The notes under the pieces were generated by a model, which saw only the letters and a program-made list of their open reading frames with translations, was not told the DNA's origin and did no database searches. This document shows, piece by piece, positions 43,991-55,970 of a stretch of 64,000 nt of DNA (within the stretch, counting starts at the first letter, position 1; the number at the start of each line of letters is the position of its first letter). The stretch covers positions 14,999,572-15,063,571 of the forward strand of contig OX388325.1 in assembly GCA_947579605.1 (NCBI GenBank), read 5' to 3'. Both the position numbers and the translations under genes were made by a program. This DNA is from Athripsodes cinereus (taxonomy: Eukaryota; Arthropoda; Insecta; Trichoptera; Leptoceridae).

Positions 43991-44339
43991 CATCTGGATT
44001 TTACAGGACACTGAAAAACTTAAGACAGAAAAGACCCGGAGGCCTTTTCTCTACTGGGGGCTCCGGGGGAGCAAATAATTTTCCTCACATTTTCTTAAGA
44101 AATAATTGCACAGAATAAAGCAATAAAAGCATTGTATGGCCTTGATAGACTGACACCGACATTTGATCTTTACTGTGGAACAAATATTGCAAAAATGGTA
44201 GATATATTTATATAAGTACGAATCAACCCTATTGATATTTAAGGTGTTAAATGGACTTGTGAAGATAAAAATGAATTTCACTACGTGTGACACAACACAT
44301 TCTTACAATACTAGGTGTTGTTCAAATTTTGTCATAAAC

Positions 44340-44675
44340 GAATGTGAGGACAAACTATGGAAAACGGAATTTGGACTTCCAAGGAATGCAACTGTACAAC
44401 GCATTACCTGAAGGAATAAGATCCATAAAGAGTTTAAGAAAGTTCAAAAGATCACTAAAACTTTTTTACTGCACACAATCTTCAGGATCAACAGCTCATG
44501 GATGATGATGTTATTATTTCCAACGTAATTAAAATTAAGCAATGTTATATTCTTGATATACACCAAAATTTTTTATTTGTTTTATATTATTATGTTTTAT
44601 CTTGTATTTTGTAGTCTCTAAGCGAATTTATAATTCTTTGAGACAAATAAAAAAATAAAAAAAAAAATAAAAAAA
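44340..44675 (+). pseudogene. LINE 3' end (ORF2 C-terminus and A-rich tail)
   Basis: 'LQLYNALPEGIRSIKSLRKF' and 'KRSLKLFYC' at 44382-44480 match the C-terminal 'YN.LP..I....S...FK..L' pattern of Jockey/CR1-type ORF2. About 180 bases of 3' UTR and an AAATAAAAAAATAAAA tail to 44675 follow. Confidence 0.7.
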
Positions 44676-44699
44676 AAGAATACACTTATTTATTATATG

Positions 44700-45063
44700 C
44701 AAAAGTTTATCAGTAAATTTATCATTTATTTATTCTTCTTACACATCATCATTATATAACAGTTGTGTTAACAAAACAATACAATATTTAAAATACTAGG
44801 ACGATATGCAGTGGCGAGATTACATAACATACATAGACAATTCACACAGATTGAGCTAGTCCCAAACTAAGATGAATCTTGCATTATGGGTACTAACACG
44901 ACGATACACACATATATAAAATGCACTGAACACATATACATGTAACACCCAGACCCAGGACAATTTGAAAAAGGTCATTCTTCACTTTTGCCTTGGCCGG
45001 AAATCGAACCCGGGACCTCGTGACTCAAAGGTAAGAACGTTACCTCCACTCCACACCGGCAGG
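44700..45063 (-). mobile_element. SINE family B with long tail region
   Basis: From 45063 leftwards: a tRNA-like head (GGTTCGATTTCC B-box), 'GGGTCTGGGTGTTACATG', 'GGGACTAGCTCAATCTGTGT', then a tail 'GCCACTGCATATCGTCCTAG' and an AATAAATAAATGA end. The same tail, without the head, occurs at 50310-50400. Confidence 0.75.
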
Positions 45064-45266
45064 CAATCACTATCAAGTGATTTCTTCCATCTAACCACGA
45101 CTTTACATTACTTTATCCTCATACTATTACAATGTCTCAAGAAAATACTTATTTTATTGGCTGAGGTTATTTCTACCCATTTTTTTTTTTTTTCTTTTTT
45201 ACCATAAACAACCCGAGGTAAATAAATATATTTCTATATTTCTGTCCTTTTCCTAAATGAAACAAA

Positions 45267-45905
45267 GTATGTTTACGAGGGATGGAAGATGCGATAGGGA
45301 CATTGAAAGAAGGAAAGTGGCCGGTGCTAGAGTGAACGGTGCACTTCGACCCATTGTCAGCAATGGCAATGTGTCGAACATGGCTAAAATGCTGGTGCAC
45401 AATACCATTCTGGTACCGTCACTTACGTATGCAAGCGAGACATGGACGTGGCTGAAGAAGGACGAAAGTGGAATAAATGCAGTGGAGATGCGATCGTTGA
45501 GAAGAATGGTTGATAAAACGCTGCGTGATAGAGTGAAGAATGAGGATATTAGAAGAATGAGCGGATGCAAGAAGAGTGTTGTGGACAGAATGCGCGTGAA
45601 TAAACTACGGTGGTTTGGACACGTTGAACGAATGAACGAAGTAAGAATGACAAAGAGGATATACTTGTCTGAAAGAAAAGGTGTGAGGAAGCGCGGACGT
45701 CCGAGAACCACGTGGCTTGATCACGTGGATCAAATTCTCAAGGACGGCCGCGTGTTGAGTAAGAGGAATCGACGTGCGTGTATGAGAAACTGTATGAATG
45801 TGGAGGAAGCGAAGGAGGTGTGTAAAGATAGATCTGTGTGGCGTTCCGTTCTCTCTGCCTACCCCACTTGGGATACGGCGTGAGGGTATAGTATAGTATA
45901 GTATA
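45267..45905 (+). mobile_element. LINE family C, truncated copy with intact frame
   Basis: A 205-codon frame, 'MFTRDGRCDRDIERRKVAGA' to '..SAYPTWDTA', stop at 45881-45883, with (GTATA)n tail. It is nearly identical to 21839-22466 and has the same 5' breakpoint. The G of the conserved 'RRMVGK' is D here. Confidence 0.83.
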
Positions 45906-46706
45906 AACAAAAACTGTGAAAGCACTACTCTATGGTTAATCTATGGCATAAAACACTTCTTTCCGGCTTTTGTCAGGTTTTCTTTTTGCCGCCTATGTTG
46001 ATATAATTCATTTTATAATCCAGAAATTTAACCCATAAACGACTTAAAAACACTCAACTTGTAGAAAATATTTAAGAGAAAATTAAATGCAATAAAAATA
46101 TCCATTAATATAAACAAAATAAAGTTAAAACACGAATTAGAAATTACTAACAAAACGTCACACAAGTCTAATGACAGTATAAACGTCAAACAAATAGTTG
46201 GTATCTGTTATCTGTGGTTGGTATGTACTTTGGGTAGAAATAACCACCACTTTTTCGCGGAATATTTTTGTTTGTATAAAAAAAAAAAAAAAAAAATGGG
46301 TGAAAATAGCGCCTCCGTATTTTATTGTGTGCAAAAGTTTATTGGGGTATTAAACTAGTATTATTAAATAATATGTTTATTTTATCCTTGTGTCTGAGTG
46401 TAGTGACCTCGTGTAGGCAGCATCTTAACTATTACAATGATATTTTATACCAATGCAGTAACTAGAGAACCTCTATACACCCACTATCATCACCATACAA
46501 AATGTATCTATCTATACTATCGTACCACATCCTACAAGTGGGGTAGCCAGCGGACTAATTAAGCTGTGTAATAAACATGCAAGTTGTCCTTTTTGTGCCA
46601 ATAAAAAAAAATTGACTTCCAGGAGGGGATGTTTTTAATGTATTGTAACTTTTCTTTTTTGTCTTTTATTTTGATCTCAGTTTTTCGCAATTTGGTATAG
46701 AAATTT

Positions 46707-47249
46707 ACGCTAATGGGGTGTTCACATTTGGCGAATATCGCCAGGCGGATTTCAAAATATATCGCCAGGCGAAAAAACAAAATTCGCCGGACATCCATTG
46801 ATCGTCACACCTGTTCACACAGTCCACCAATATAGAAACGATCTGTCAGATGCGCTTTGATTTTGACACTGTTTTCAAAATGGCGTCGAGATGGAGATGG
46901 CGAAAGTGTTTATTTTTAGTCGAAAATATTATAAAAGGGGTTATAAGGCGTCTTTTAATTAAGGAAACAAACGCCACAAAGCAACAACAAAGATAACAGC
47001 TGTCACGAAGCGGGAAACATTGTAAAATTTATAGGTTATAAAGTCTTTACCATAGATACGAACGCCGCGCATATCTGCGCATGCGCGAATCGTTCAATCG
47101 GCCGAAAAGTTGGAAAGTGGTCAACTCGAGACGATATCGTTTCTACTGGTTTTTTATCGTTTCAGACTAGCTGTCATTTTGTTCACACGGTTCAAATGGC
47201 TGGCGATATTTTGGAGCCTGGCGATATTCGCCAAAGTGAGAACACCATA
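46707..47249. mobile_element. Candidate MITE, TIR GGTGTTC..TTTGGCGAATATC
   Basis: Left 'TTTGGCGAATATCGCCAGGC' and the inverted right end share the same 20 bases, followed on both sides by 'AAAATAT.TCGCCAG'. Both begin GGTGTTC. The interior is non-coding. No clear target duplication was found. The TIR is itself rich in short palindromes (GGCGATATTCGCC). Confidence 0.72.
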
Positions 47250-47419
47250 TAATATCCAGCTTTTCAATCCCCCCCCCCCTTCCCCATATTTCCAATTGCA
47301 ATAATTTAAAAATATTCCCAATTCTTACATTTTTGTTTAAGATTATTTTCCAATGTAAATTATATCCGAGAAATTTAGCATTAATGCAGGCAATTCATAA
47401 ATAACATTACTCAAACAAA

Positions 47420-47735
47420 ACCTCATCTGCACAACCCGCAGGTTGTGCAAAATCCCTTCAGTAGAAAACAGGAAAAGTGTCTTGATGCCTATGAACTGGC
47501 TAAGGCTGGTTTAAGTGCACTTTACCCATGACACATTCACTAATCTAACTAATTCTTATTCCAAACCATTGGTGGGATTTGTGAATGTTCCATCGGTGTA
47601 GTGCACTTGAACTAAACACTCAAACTACACTTAACCAGCCTAAGCCGATTCGTAAGCAACGGGACACCTTTCCTGTTTCCTGCTAAAGGAAGTTTGCCCA
47701 ACATTTGTTGGTTGTTCAGTTTAGATAACTGTTGA
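47420..47735. mobile_element. Long foldback MITE
   Basis: The two halves mirror each other: 'CTGGCTAAGGCTGGTTTAAG' (about 47499) against 'TTAACCAGCCTAAGCCGATT' (about 47632), and 'AACAGGAAAAGTGTC' against 'GACACCTTTCCTGTT'. A half copy is at 51905-52050. It is non-coding. Confidence 0.7.
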
Positions 47736-48089
47736 ATAATATTCTTTATATCTTCAAAAACGCAAGGGTGAAAAATGCATAATAAAACTACATGGTTTAA
47801 CGTGCGATGCTTTTTTTGCGTGTATGCGAAGCACGCCACTGTATATTGTTGTATCCCGAATATAAATAATATTTAGGCCAAAGAAATGGGTCAGTGTTAC
47901 CGCAGATCATATTAATGATTCCCGCAATACAATATAATGTATCTACTTGGTAGGTAATACTAGGTATTGTGTTTGTGGAAGCGAAACTACAGCATGTCGA
48001 ATTTTGTCCAAAGTGATTTATGAACATTAGTGTGATGGACTCTTTGTAATCGTCTTTGGATATTTAAAATGACTCTCGTGCGAGTATTT

Positions 48090-48910
48090 TTATTTAGGCA
48101 TGCTTTTAAAAAAACTTTTCATTAGGGCATTAAAATTGTTGCTGGGTTATTCCGTGTCAAATCATCACACTGATTCAGACTTGATGTCTCAGATTATCAT
48201 AATTTTTTATGCAGCAATATATCATAGACTTGTGAAAAAATACCAAATTTCAGTTATGTAGCACAATTATATTTAAAGTTATTAATTTTTATGAAAAAAT
48301 ATGTCTTGGCACCTTTGGATGCCTATAGACTGGCAACCAGTGATGATATAAACCTGGGAGAGGTCTCGTTTTAAAGCTGTTGAATGGGGCTTTAATCTGA
48401 TGTGCCACAGGATAGGGGTCACGGTTTGAAAAAAAAATTAAATTTTAAAATTAAATTTTTCAAAAAGTGGCAATTTTAAAAATTCCAAAAAATTGTCAAA
48501 AATAGTTTGTAATGTATTAATACATATACCAAAATTCTATTGTGGGATCTCAATGGGATCAGTAGAAACAGGGCTTCAGAAATACACGCATCGTAAAATA
48601 CACGCAATATCAAAAATAATTGTGCTACATAACTGAAATTTGGTATTTTTTCATAAATCTATATTGCTGCATAAAAAAAATATGAAAATCTGAGACATCA
48701 AGTCTGAAAAATCTCCCAAAATTGTGTTGAATTGACACGGAATGACCCTGCTTAACATTTTTATTCGCGTGTGATATTGTTATCAAAACCTTAAATATTA
48801 ATATTCGATACTAAGGATTACTTTAAAAATATATTTTAATGTCATAATAAACAGTTTTTTTTTCCAGAAACGTCAAAACATTTATGTGTTCACATGCACC
48901 ATTTTAAATA
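48090..48910 (+). repeat. Repeat D, interrupted
   Basis: Repeat D runs to 48143 and resumes at 48749 after a 605-bp MITE. The second half includes 'TTTTTATTCGCGTGTGATAT' and 'AAATATGCAACGACG'. Confidence 0.65.
48144..48748. mobile_element. MITE with long TIRs and 4-bp TSD
   Basis: The ends are GGGTTATTCCGTGTCAA and, inverted, GGGTCATTCCGTGTCAA. The arms stay similar for about 150 bases ('TGTGCTACATAACTGAAATT', 'AATATAGATTTATGAAAAAA'). TGCT is duplicated at 48140-48143 and 48749-48752, and the uninterrupted repeat D supports one original TGCT-like site. The superfamily is not assigned. Confidence 0.85.
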
Positions 48911-49079
48911 TGCAACGACGCTATGCTTTTTTTGTTGGTATATTCGCCTACCTTGAAAGTATGCTTAATATTGTGACATCCACAAATTTGAAATTTATGT
49001 CAGTTTTTTGTGAAAGAAAAACAACGCCATTTCACCACGATATCATAATAAATAAAAAAAAACTGATATAGTTATTAAC

Positions 49080-49255
49080 TGATGGAGTGAGCAGGTGAAG
49101 GGGGCAACGGGGGGGGGACCATGCATGAGGCGCTACGAAGAGAGGAGGATCGAAGTCGCTGGAAGCATTTTGTCCACACCTATACAAATGATGTTCACGA
49201 TCCTCAGCACTGAGGGACCGACAACAAAGAAAGAAGAAGAAGATAGTTAATAACA
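49080..49255 (+). pseudogene. LINE-like 3' end
   Basis: 'GCGCTACGAAGAGAGGAGGA', then 'TCCTCAGCACTGAGGGACCG' and an (AAG)n-rich end, resemble the closing 'HDLQH..GT' segment seen in many insect LINEs. It is degenerate. A G-run lies at 49110. Confidence 0.4.
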
Positions 49256-49667
49256 ATCATTCACTATTATTATTGAACATCATTAAAGTGTCGTTTACGT
49301 GACAAAGCACCTCAAGGACACTGTACAATTCACTTTGAATGAAAAATGTCGTTTCGTGACATAGTGTAGTTTCGCTCTGGCACGCAGAATTTGTAATTGA
49401 ATATTGACCGCACTGTCATAAAATATACTTGCCCATTTAGCAGTAATTTAATTGTTTCTTTTTTTAACAGAAACGATGATATTGATATTTCGTGTAGTGC
49501 TGGTTACACCTCTTTACGACCCTCTGCTTTTAAAGATTAACACATTATTTTCTTACTAGCTATTATCCCGTCGTGGAGTCCTCGGTAAAGAATAGGTGTC
49601 CCACTCTTTTGTGTTTCGAGTGTCCTGTAACAGGAAAAAAAACGTAAAAGTTCGCGTATTGCAACCT

Positions 49668-49884
49668 ACAGACGACAGCTGGATGCGAACGTCAATCATC
49701 AAGCAAAAATCTGAAATCCTTTGGCGACAATTCGGAGCATTCTCCGAAGAAATATTCGAATGAATGCCTTCGTTATGTCTCATGGACATTCATTCAAATA
49801 TTTCTTCGGAAAATGCTCCGAATTATCGCCGTACGATTTGAGATTTTTGCTTGATGATTGACGTTCACATCCAGCTGTCTGTAT
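49668..49884. mobile_element. Foldback element with about 100-bp arms
   Basis: The arms 49668-49766 and 49787-49884 are near-perfect complements (inner end GAATGAATG / CATTCATTC) around a 20-base loop. A transcript would form a hairpin of about 100 bp. Confidence 0.85.
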
Positions 49885-49906
49885 GCCACCTATGAGACAT
49901 GTTAAT

Positions 49907-50287
49907 GAGTGATTCCCAAAGTGGTCCATATGGACCCCCAGGGGTCCACGGGAAACTCGACGGGGGTCCACGATGGCGTGACTAAAAAATGGGGGTCCAC
50001 GAGTTGTAAAAGGGGGTCCACGAATCCATAGCTAAAGTATTGGATATTCGGTAAAAGCACCAGATATTGACATAAACAATAGTCGGTAAAAATACCCATT
50101 ACATTGTAGAAAAAGGTAATGTGAGAAAATATTCTGTAAGAAAACCGAGGAGTTTTTGAAATATTTCAAATAATTATACCATTTCGAAAATTTAGCGACG
50201 GGGGGGGGGGGGTAGAAATACAGGGGGTTCACCAGTACCAGAAAATTTTAAAAAGTGGTCTATGAGAAAAAAGTTTGGGAACCTCTG
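49907..50287. mobile_element. hAT-type MITE carrying module M
   Basis: The right end, read inward, is CAGAGGTTCCCAAAC, a common hAT terminus. The left end is GAGTGATTCCCAAAG. The flanks ATGTTAAT and TGTTAAAT look like a worn 8-bp duplication. Inside are 'GGGGTCCACG' repeats and a copy of module M (50036-50222) with its G-run. Confidence 0.72.
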
Positions 50288-50309
50288 TGTTAAATGGAAG
50301 AAATCACTT

Positions 50310-50400
50310 GATAATCTTGCCACTGCACATCGTCCTAGTATTTTAAATTTTGTTAACACTGTTATATAATAATGTGCGAAAAGAATATAATAAATATATG
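50310..50400 (+). repeat. SINE B tail, headless
   Basis: 'GCCACTGCACATCGTCCTAG' and 'TGTTAACACTGTTATATAAT' match the tail of the SINE at 44700-45063. The tRNA head is missing. Confidence 0.55.
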
Positions 50401-50443
50401 TATATAATATTTAAACATTAGTTATGAGGTATCTACTTATCAT

Positions 50444-50620
50444 GAGTTCGTCGGTAGCCTGGAGGTAGAGTCTCGGCCTCGTGAACAAGGGGTCCGTGGT
50501 TCGATACCAGGTGCCGGCAAACTCCCCTTTCACGACACAAGCTTTTAGTAGCTTACTGTGAAAGGTGTAAAAGGCCGTATTTGGGTTTAAAACAAAAATC
50601 CAGATATATCTTTAAAAAAA
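50444..50620 (+). mobile_element. tRNA-derived SINE, family A
   Basis: It has the same structure as 19670-19830: GAGTTCGTCGGTAGCCTGGA start, B-box GGTTCGATACC, the AAGCTTTTAG hairpin and an A-rich end. Confidence 0.88.
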
Positions 50621-51900
50621 TATCTTAACTTTATATGTAAAACAAACAGACATAATATGTACGTACACGTAAATAATGTCAAATACATTTATTTTTTGTC
50701 TCTCCTGTGGCTATGTGAAAAAGGACCCGCATCCCAGACATCTGCGGTCAAAATTTTGGAGAAAATATCGGGGAAGGTTGTAAGTAACTGCATTTTTCTC
50801 TCAATCACAATATCGATGTTATCGGTTTATTTGTGTTAAAGATCGCGGTTATAATATGTAACGGTTTTGTCCCCTTTTAACGTACCTATGGATTACTTAA
50901 TGCAGGGACAGTGCTTTCCTCCTTTTCGATTCTATTAAGATTATTGTTCGTCTTTTGGAGTGTGGCCCCTCCTGGATGTTCCCAGAGTTCTTTTCTCTCA
51001 TATCATTCCTATAAAACAACATAGGCATTTTCTTAACCTAGGTAGCGACGCAAAGCTTATTACTTACATATTTATTTAATTACATAAATAAATACATTTT
51101 ATTCTAAACTGTACATTGGTTACTTTATTTCAAATCAAGACAAAGTATCATAAAAATATCAGTTTTTCAATGTACAGTACAGATGGCGAATTTACCGTTA
51201 GAATGCGATGTCTTCCAACTAACCCGGTAATACAATTAAAATCAAAGAAACATGCATGAGAAAAAAATATATACATCAACAGAAATAATAGAAATAAAAA
51301 CAAAACATACACACACATTAAGACCATAAACAAGCAAACTTATTACTTTTTCTAAGTTATTTGACGTACATTATAACATATATGTAGATTATGCTCGTCA
51401 GTCGAAATGCCTTAGGCATGATGACAAACAGTGTGCATTATTGGCATAATTATATTATCGTTTCTATTGTCATGTCTTGTACTTAATGATAACATTGATT
51501 TGGCATAATATTAGTAGATAATGTATAAGGAACGCATGCAGTAATTAATATACACATTTGTGTAGATCAGGCCCCTGGCTGTGAAAGGGAAAACTGGCAT
51601 TAGTCCATGGTGCTGAATTTCATTAGGGGCGCACAATTTTAGAAAAATTATACAAGGTGACCAATCGTCCCCTGGTAAATTTTTATGTAATATATTCCTT
51701 AACAAAACCGTGAAATTATTTTAACTTCTATAGCAAATCGAGCATTTGGCTACGAGGGGGTAGAAAGACAGTAGTTGCGCCGTGGAAGTCAAAAACCCCT
51801 ACAAAACTTAATTTGGGATTCTGAGTAAATGTATTTTAACAAATTTTAAAATAATTTTTAGCATTTTACTGGATTTTTACACCTGCGTGAGTGAAGATAT
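50621..51900. other. Intergenic or presumed fzr intron
   Basis: No gene is recognised. A 'ATATCGGGGAAG|GTTGTAAGT' segment near 50770-50785 looks donor-like, but its frame is unconvincing. Confidence 0.35.
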
Positions 51901-51904
51901 TAAG

Positions 51905-52060
51905 AATATTACTCAACAGACACCTCATCCGCACAACCAACAGACTGTGCATTCTCCTTTAAGAAGGAAACAGCAAAGGTGTTACGATGTTTACGTATCG
52001 GCTTAGGTTGGTTTAATTGCACTTTATTTCATGAACCCCACTAATTCCTGTTTCATTCCA
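51905..52060 (+). repeat. Half copy of the 47420 foldback MITE
   Basis: 'ACCTCATCCGCACAACC', 'GTATCGGCTTAGGTTGGTTT' and 'AATTGCACTTTA' match one arm of the element at 47420-47735. Confidence 0.6.
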
Positions 52061-52689
52061 CTATGTTCGATATCTGTTAAGCATATAATATGTCAACTAA
52101 CAGCGATCATCTTATTGATTGTGTTTGAGGCTGTTGACAATAATCTATCGTTGACAACCTGAAACACTAAATGGCGCCAGAGAACGATACTTTTCTCCTA
52201 TTTAGGAAAGACAAAACTGAGGAGATAGTCAACATTTCAACTCCAGGGGGTAGAAATTTTGAATGCAAGTGAAATTCTAAAACTGAGACCTTATACATTA
52301 TGTTTACAAAACAATATTATTGTGAAATTAAGGGCCAGTAGATAATTTTGCCCATAAGGGCGTCTTTCACTCTAACCCTGGGCCTGGTATAGAATTATAT
52401 CTACTTAATATGTGTTTTGAAAACAATGATAATTTATTGGTGAATGACACAAAACACACTCATCACCCACCCATTCATTCTTTCATTCGTTATCTTTGTT
52501 TTCACTATAACTACTTTAGAGACATCAGGATATCTTTAAAATACTTTTAATGTGAATCACATACTTACTAACATATTTGTGTAATTTGTCATATAAGCTA
52601 GTCCTTTGCGGGGTGGGAAGGAAGAACTAAACGTTGGAGATATAATAATAATAATTTTTATTCATGTTAATATCAAATAATCATATTAT

Positions 52690-52992
52690 ATAGTGAGTTA
52701 CAATCCATTGGATTGCTCTGCAGCGAGTTTGGATTTCATTCTCCATTCCACCCTATTTTCAGCTAGTCTCTTTAGTTCTACGTATGTGCCACAGTTCATA
52801 ATTATTGTCCTTCAGTTGATCCATATAGGTATCTCTTGGTCGGCCTCTACCATTTCTGCCTTTGGTCCTGCCCTCCGCTATGGTGATGACGAGCAGGCCT
52901 GGGTGTCTGATGTTGTGGCCAATCCAGTTTGCAATTATCAATATTTGTTCCTCTTGAGGTTCGTCGACCTGGACTGCCACCAGTGGATTCAT
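52690..52992 (-). pseudogene. RTE-like LINE 3' fragment, diverged
   Basis: On the - strand: 'ANWIGHNIRHPGLLVITIAE', 'GRTKGRNGRGRPRDTYMDQL' and 'ELKRLAEN..W', with frame breaks. It is the same family as 61045-61423. Confidence 0.7.
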
Positions 52993-53034
52993 TCATTCAT
53001 CCTGATAATTTGGTGACCGAGCCGCTGAACTATC

Positions 53035-53990
53035 TTACTTGTTTTGTGCATGTCCACTCCTGTCGTTGGAGGTGGCTTTTCAAGCACTCTGTCCCTTGGT
53101 TTTGTCATTTTTTTCTTTTTTTTTTTTTGATCAATTGCTTATTTGCTTCCCCTTTCATACTCTACCCTTGGAAGTTTAATGTGTTTCTTTCCCTTTCTTT
53201 GTTTTTTTGCTTCTTTCAAATTCAGTAAGGAAGAAATTTCGTGTTTGGCAGTGGTGGGTATGATTGGTAAGCATTTATTATTATTGTCTTGAATACTCTA
53301 CTACTTAGATAATAAGCTGTAAAGTGTTGTCTTTAGTGTTAAGAATTTCAGTACGTAGCAATACGTAACTGTAAGAACATAGTTTGTAAGAATATTGTAG
53401 TAGTGAGTAGTGCCTTGTAGTGAGTATCTCCTCCAAGGGACATTAAGGGTTGTAGTTTAGGGGAGGATTTTGTCGGGGGGAGCCCATAAGGCAAATCCTG
53501 AGCCCTCCCTTTGAATTTTTCTTTTGTTTCGTTGAGTCTGGATGATATAGGAGCTCAGCTCTTAAAACATCCAGGGGAAAGTGGTGGAAAACCCTTAATG
53601 AGGTTCCGGTACATAATAGTTCTCCCACTATTTTCTGTGAATTTTCTTTTCTCTGTCTTGCAGTTGGCCAAATCTAATAAAAATACTCCCCTAGGCAAAA
53701 ATGTACATGCATATTTTGAGAGTGAATCATTACATAATTTGCTTGATCATTTAATCAAATGTTTGTACATAATGATGATATGTAATAATATTATGTAATC
53801 AGTCTATAGGCTCGCCTCGAGGGTTGGTCCTTTAATAGTATAGTTGTCATTAATGACATCATTATGTTATTGGTCTTATCCTTTTGTCTACGATATGTCG
53901 CATTTTATCATATTATTATTATTAAGTTTAACATAATAATTATTATATGTGGACAATTCCAACACTTCGAGATTGTCCAAACTTAAATAT
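53035..53990. other. Intergenic, no gene seen
   Basis: It is pyrimidine-rich around 53100-53230 and ordinary A+T-rich DNA elsewhere. The small frames do not resemble known proteins. Confidence 0.35.
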
Positions 53991-53994
53991 TATT

Positions 53995-54150
53995 ATGAAT
54001 CTTTTATACAACGAACTAAACACGTGTAACATATTGTGTAACACCCAGACCCAGGACACTTTGAAAAAGGTATTTTTCTTTTCGTTTTGCTCTAGATGAG
54101 AAACGAACCAGACACCTTGTTATTCAAAGGCAAAAGCGTTATTGTTGAGC
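53995..54150 (-). mobile_element. SINE family B, old copy
   Basis: 'GTGTAACACCCAGACCCAGG', 'ACTTTGAAAAAGGT' and the head remnant match family B. The B-box is damaged. Confidence 0.6.
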
Positions 54151-54204
54151 AATTAAATTTCATATACACATGAACAAAAACGTAGGCAAATTGAGACAAG
54201 TGTT

Positions 54205-54318
54205 TCTTTCTAACTTTCTACTATAGATCGTGGGAGAGACGTCTTTCCACTTATCATTGATAATAATATTATGTAAAGACACCTCTCTCACGATTTATAA
54301 TTTATAGTAGAATGAAAC
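54205..54318. repeat. Foldback with about 45-bp arms
   Basis: 'TTTCTACTATAGATCGTGGG' and 'GAGAGACGTCTTT' recur inverted as 'AAAGACACCTCTCTCACGAT' and 'TATAGTAGAATGAAA'. A related diverged unit lies near 57045-57125. Confidence 0.65.
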
Positions 54319-54323
54319 TCTTC

Positions 54324-54476
54324 AACAGTAGAACATTGAGCACATTGAACAGGAGAGCAGCATGCATGAGGAATTGTATGACAGTAACGGAAGCGAAAGA
54401 TGTATGCAAGGATAGAAGGAAGTGGCGCTCGATCCTTTCTGCCTACCCCGCAAGGGAAGCGGCGTGATGGTAAGTA
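54324..54476 (+). pseudogene. LINE family C 3' scrap
   Basis: 'NRRAACMRNCMTVTEAKDVC', then '..WRSILSAYPAREAA', matches the last 45 codons of family C, diverged. It is followed by (GTAT)n. Confidence 0.75.
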
Positions 54477-54559
54477 TGTATGTATGTATGTGTAAGAAAC
54501 TCTTGTTTCAATTTACCTAATTACGTAGTTCTACATTCTTACGTTCTTTCGAAAAAATA

Positions 54560-54705
54560 AGACATTTTACATCTTAAATTCGGCGATGAGGTTTGCCACC
54601 CATCCTGAATGTCTTGATTTTATGTTGGCACGGAGAAGACAGCTTGCATGTTTTATATGCAGCTGGTCTGCTGGCTACCCCACTTGTGGGATATGCCGTG
54701 ATGGT
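54560..54705 (-). repeat. Repeat R copy
   Basis: 'TTTGCCACCCATCCTGAATG', 'TGGCTACCCCACTTGTGGGA' and 'ATATGCCGTGATGGT' match repeat R. Confidence 0.6.
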
Positions 54706-54839
54706 AAAGTAGTAAAGTAAAGTAGTAGTTCTACTACAATTGGTAACATGAATGTAATTAGTTATATGCAAGAAAAAAGGGATAATGTAAATGGAGAAGA
54801 ACTGAAAGGAAAAGGAATCGGGAGACAGAGGATATGTAA

Positions 54840-55970
54840 ATGTACAAGTGTCTTTTACTCATGACATGACCTCAAGATCACGCAGATCCAGAGTTAATTT
54901 GTTCCAGCATCTTAGGACCTGCAATATAATGCATTAATTTAATAATAAGCGGACACATATTGCATGGTTGTCGCTTTTTTTTCAGTTGGTATCAAAAATT
55001 CTCTCACGCACTCTGATATTATAACACTAGGTAATAGTAGTCACATATAGTTACGGCACGATAAAGTACCTGGATACGTGGTGGTACTGGAAAAAAAATG
55101 CTATCTATACAAACATACCATCACGCCTTGGTGGTACAGTGATTGTATTATAAATTTATTTACTTTTGTTAAGTAAAAGCACAAAACAGACAATATCTTT
55201 AAATAAATATAGAGATAAACAGGTAGAAATCTTTCAAAAGTCAACGCCACAGTTTATTTACCTACATATAAATAACATTTTAGTCTTCCTGATTACTGTG
55301 ACGGATTATTTCTTCGGCGTCGTTGATTGGAGTATCCATCTCAAAATGGGAAGCTTTAATGGAACAACGATGTATTCAGTTTGCTCCTGAATGTGGTTAT
55401 AGGTTAATTACTCCGAAGGTCCTCGGGGAATCAATTCCAGCTGTCGTCAGGTTCCGCGACCTTTTGATATACCTTTATCAACGTTCAGAAGCAAACTGAA
55501 GACTAGCTTCCCGCGCCCTTGAGCTGTATACTCATTTAAACGGAGCCGATGTAATCGAAATAATCCGTCTTCATCGTTGTTATACCTTTTATTTCGAAAA
55601 CCGTCCGCTTTGAGATAATCAGAATTTAGTGCCCCCACAAGGGCTTATTCGTTTTTCAAGGCAAGCAGCAGTTTAGTCAATTGATTTATCGATTAAAGAT
55701 TTAAAAAACTGGGACATTTTAAAATCTTGGATCTTTTCTTAGTTTGCAATTTTCAGGTTTTCGGCTACCGCCCTCCTATACTGCCTGAGCTCTCTATCAA
55801 TTATCTCTGTACATCCTACCGCCTCCCTGGAATTTTCCAACGCCCCCTTGCGGGCTTACGTTGAGTAGGTAACAGTATTCTACAGTAAAATAGAGTGAGG
55901 TCATCGCCATTGCAGTCACGATATTAATGTAATGTCGAGCGTTTTCATGTAAAAAACGAGAAAAGTGTGT
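54840..55970. other. Intergenic, no gene seen
   Basis: A block near 54840-54930 (ACTCATGACATGACCTCAAG, GTTCCAGCATCT) is shared with 5970-6130 in RpL7A intron 3. I recognise nothing in the rest. Confidence 0.4.

Noticed and set aside
50700..50790. A possible second fzr exon (frame ending at GTTGTAAGT)
   Set aside because: The translation has no similarity to the Cdh1 region after the C-box, and no convincing acceptor precedes it.
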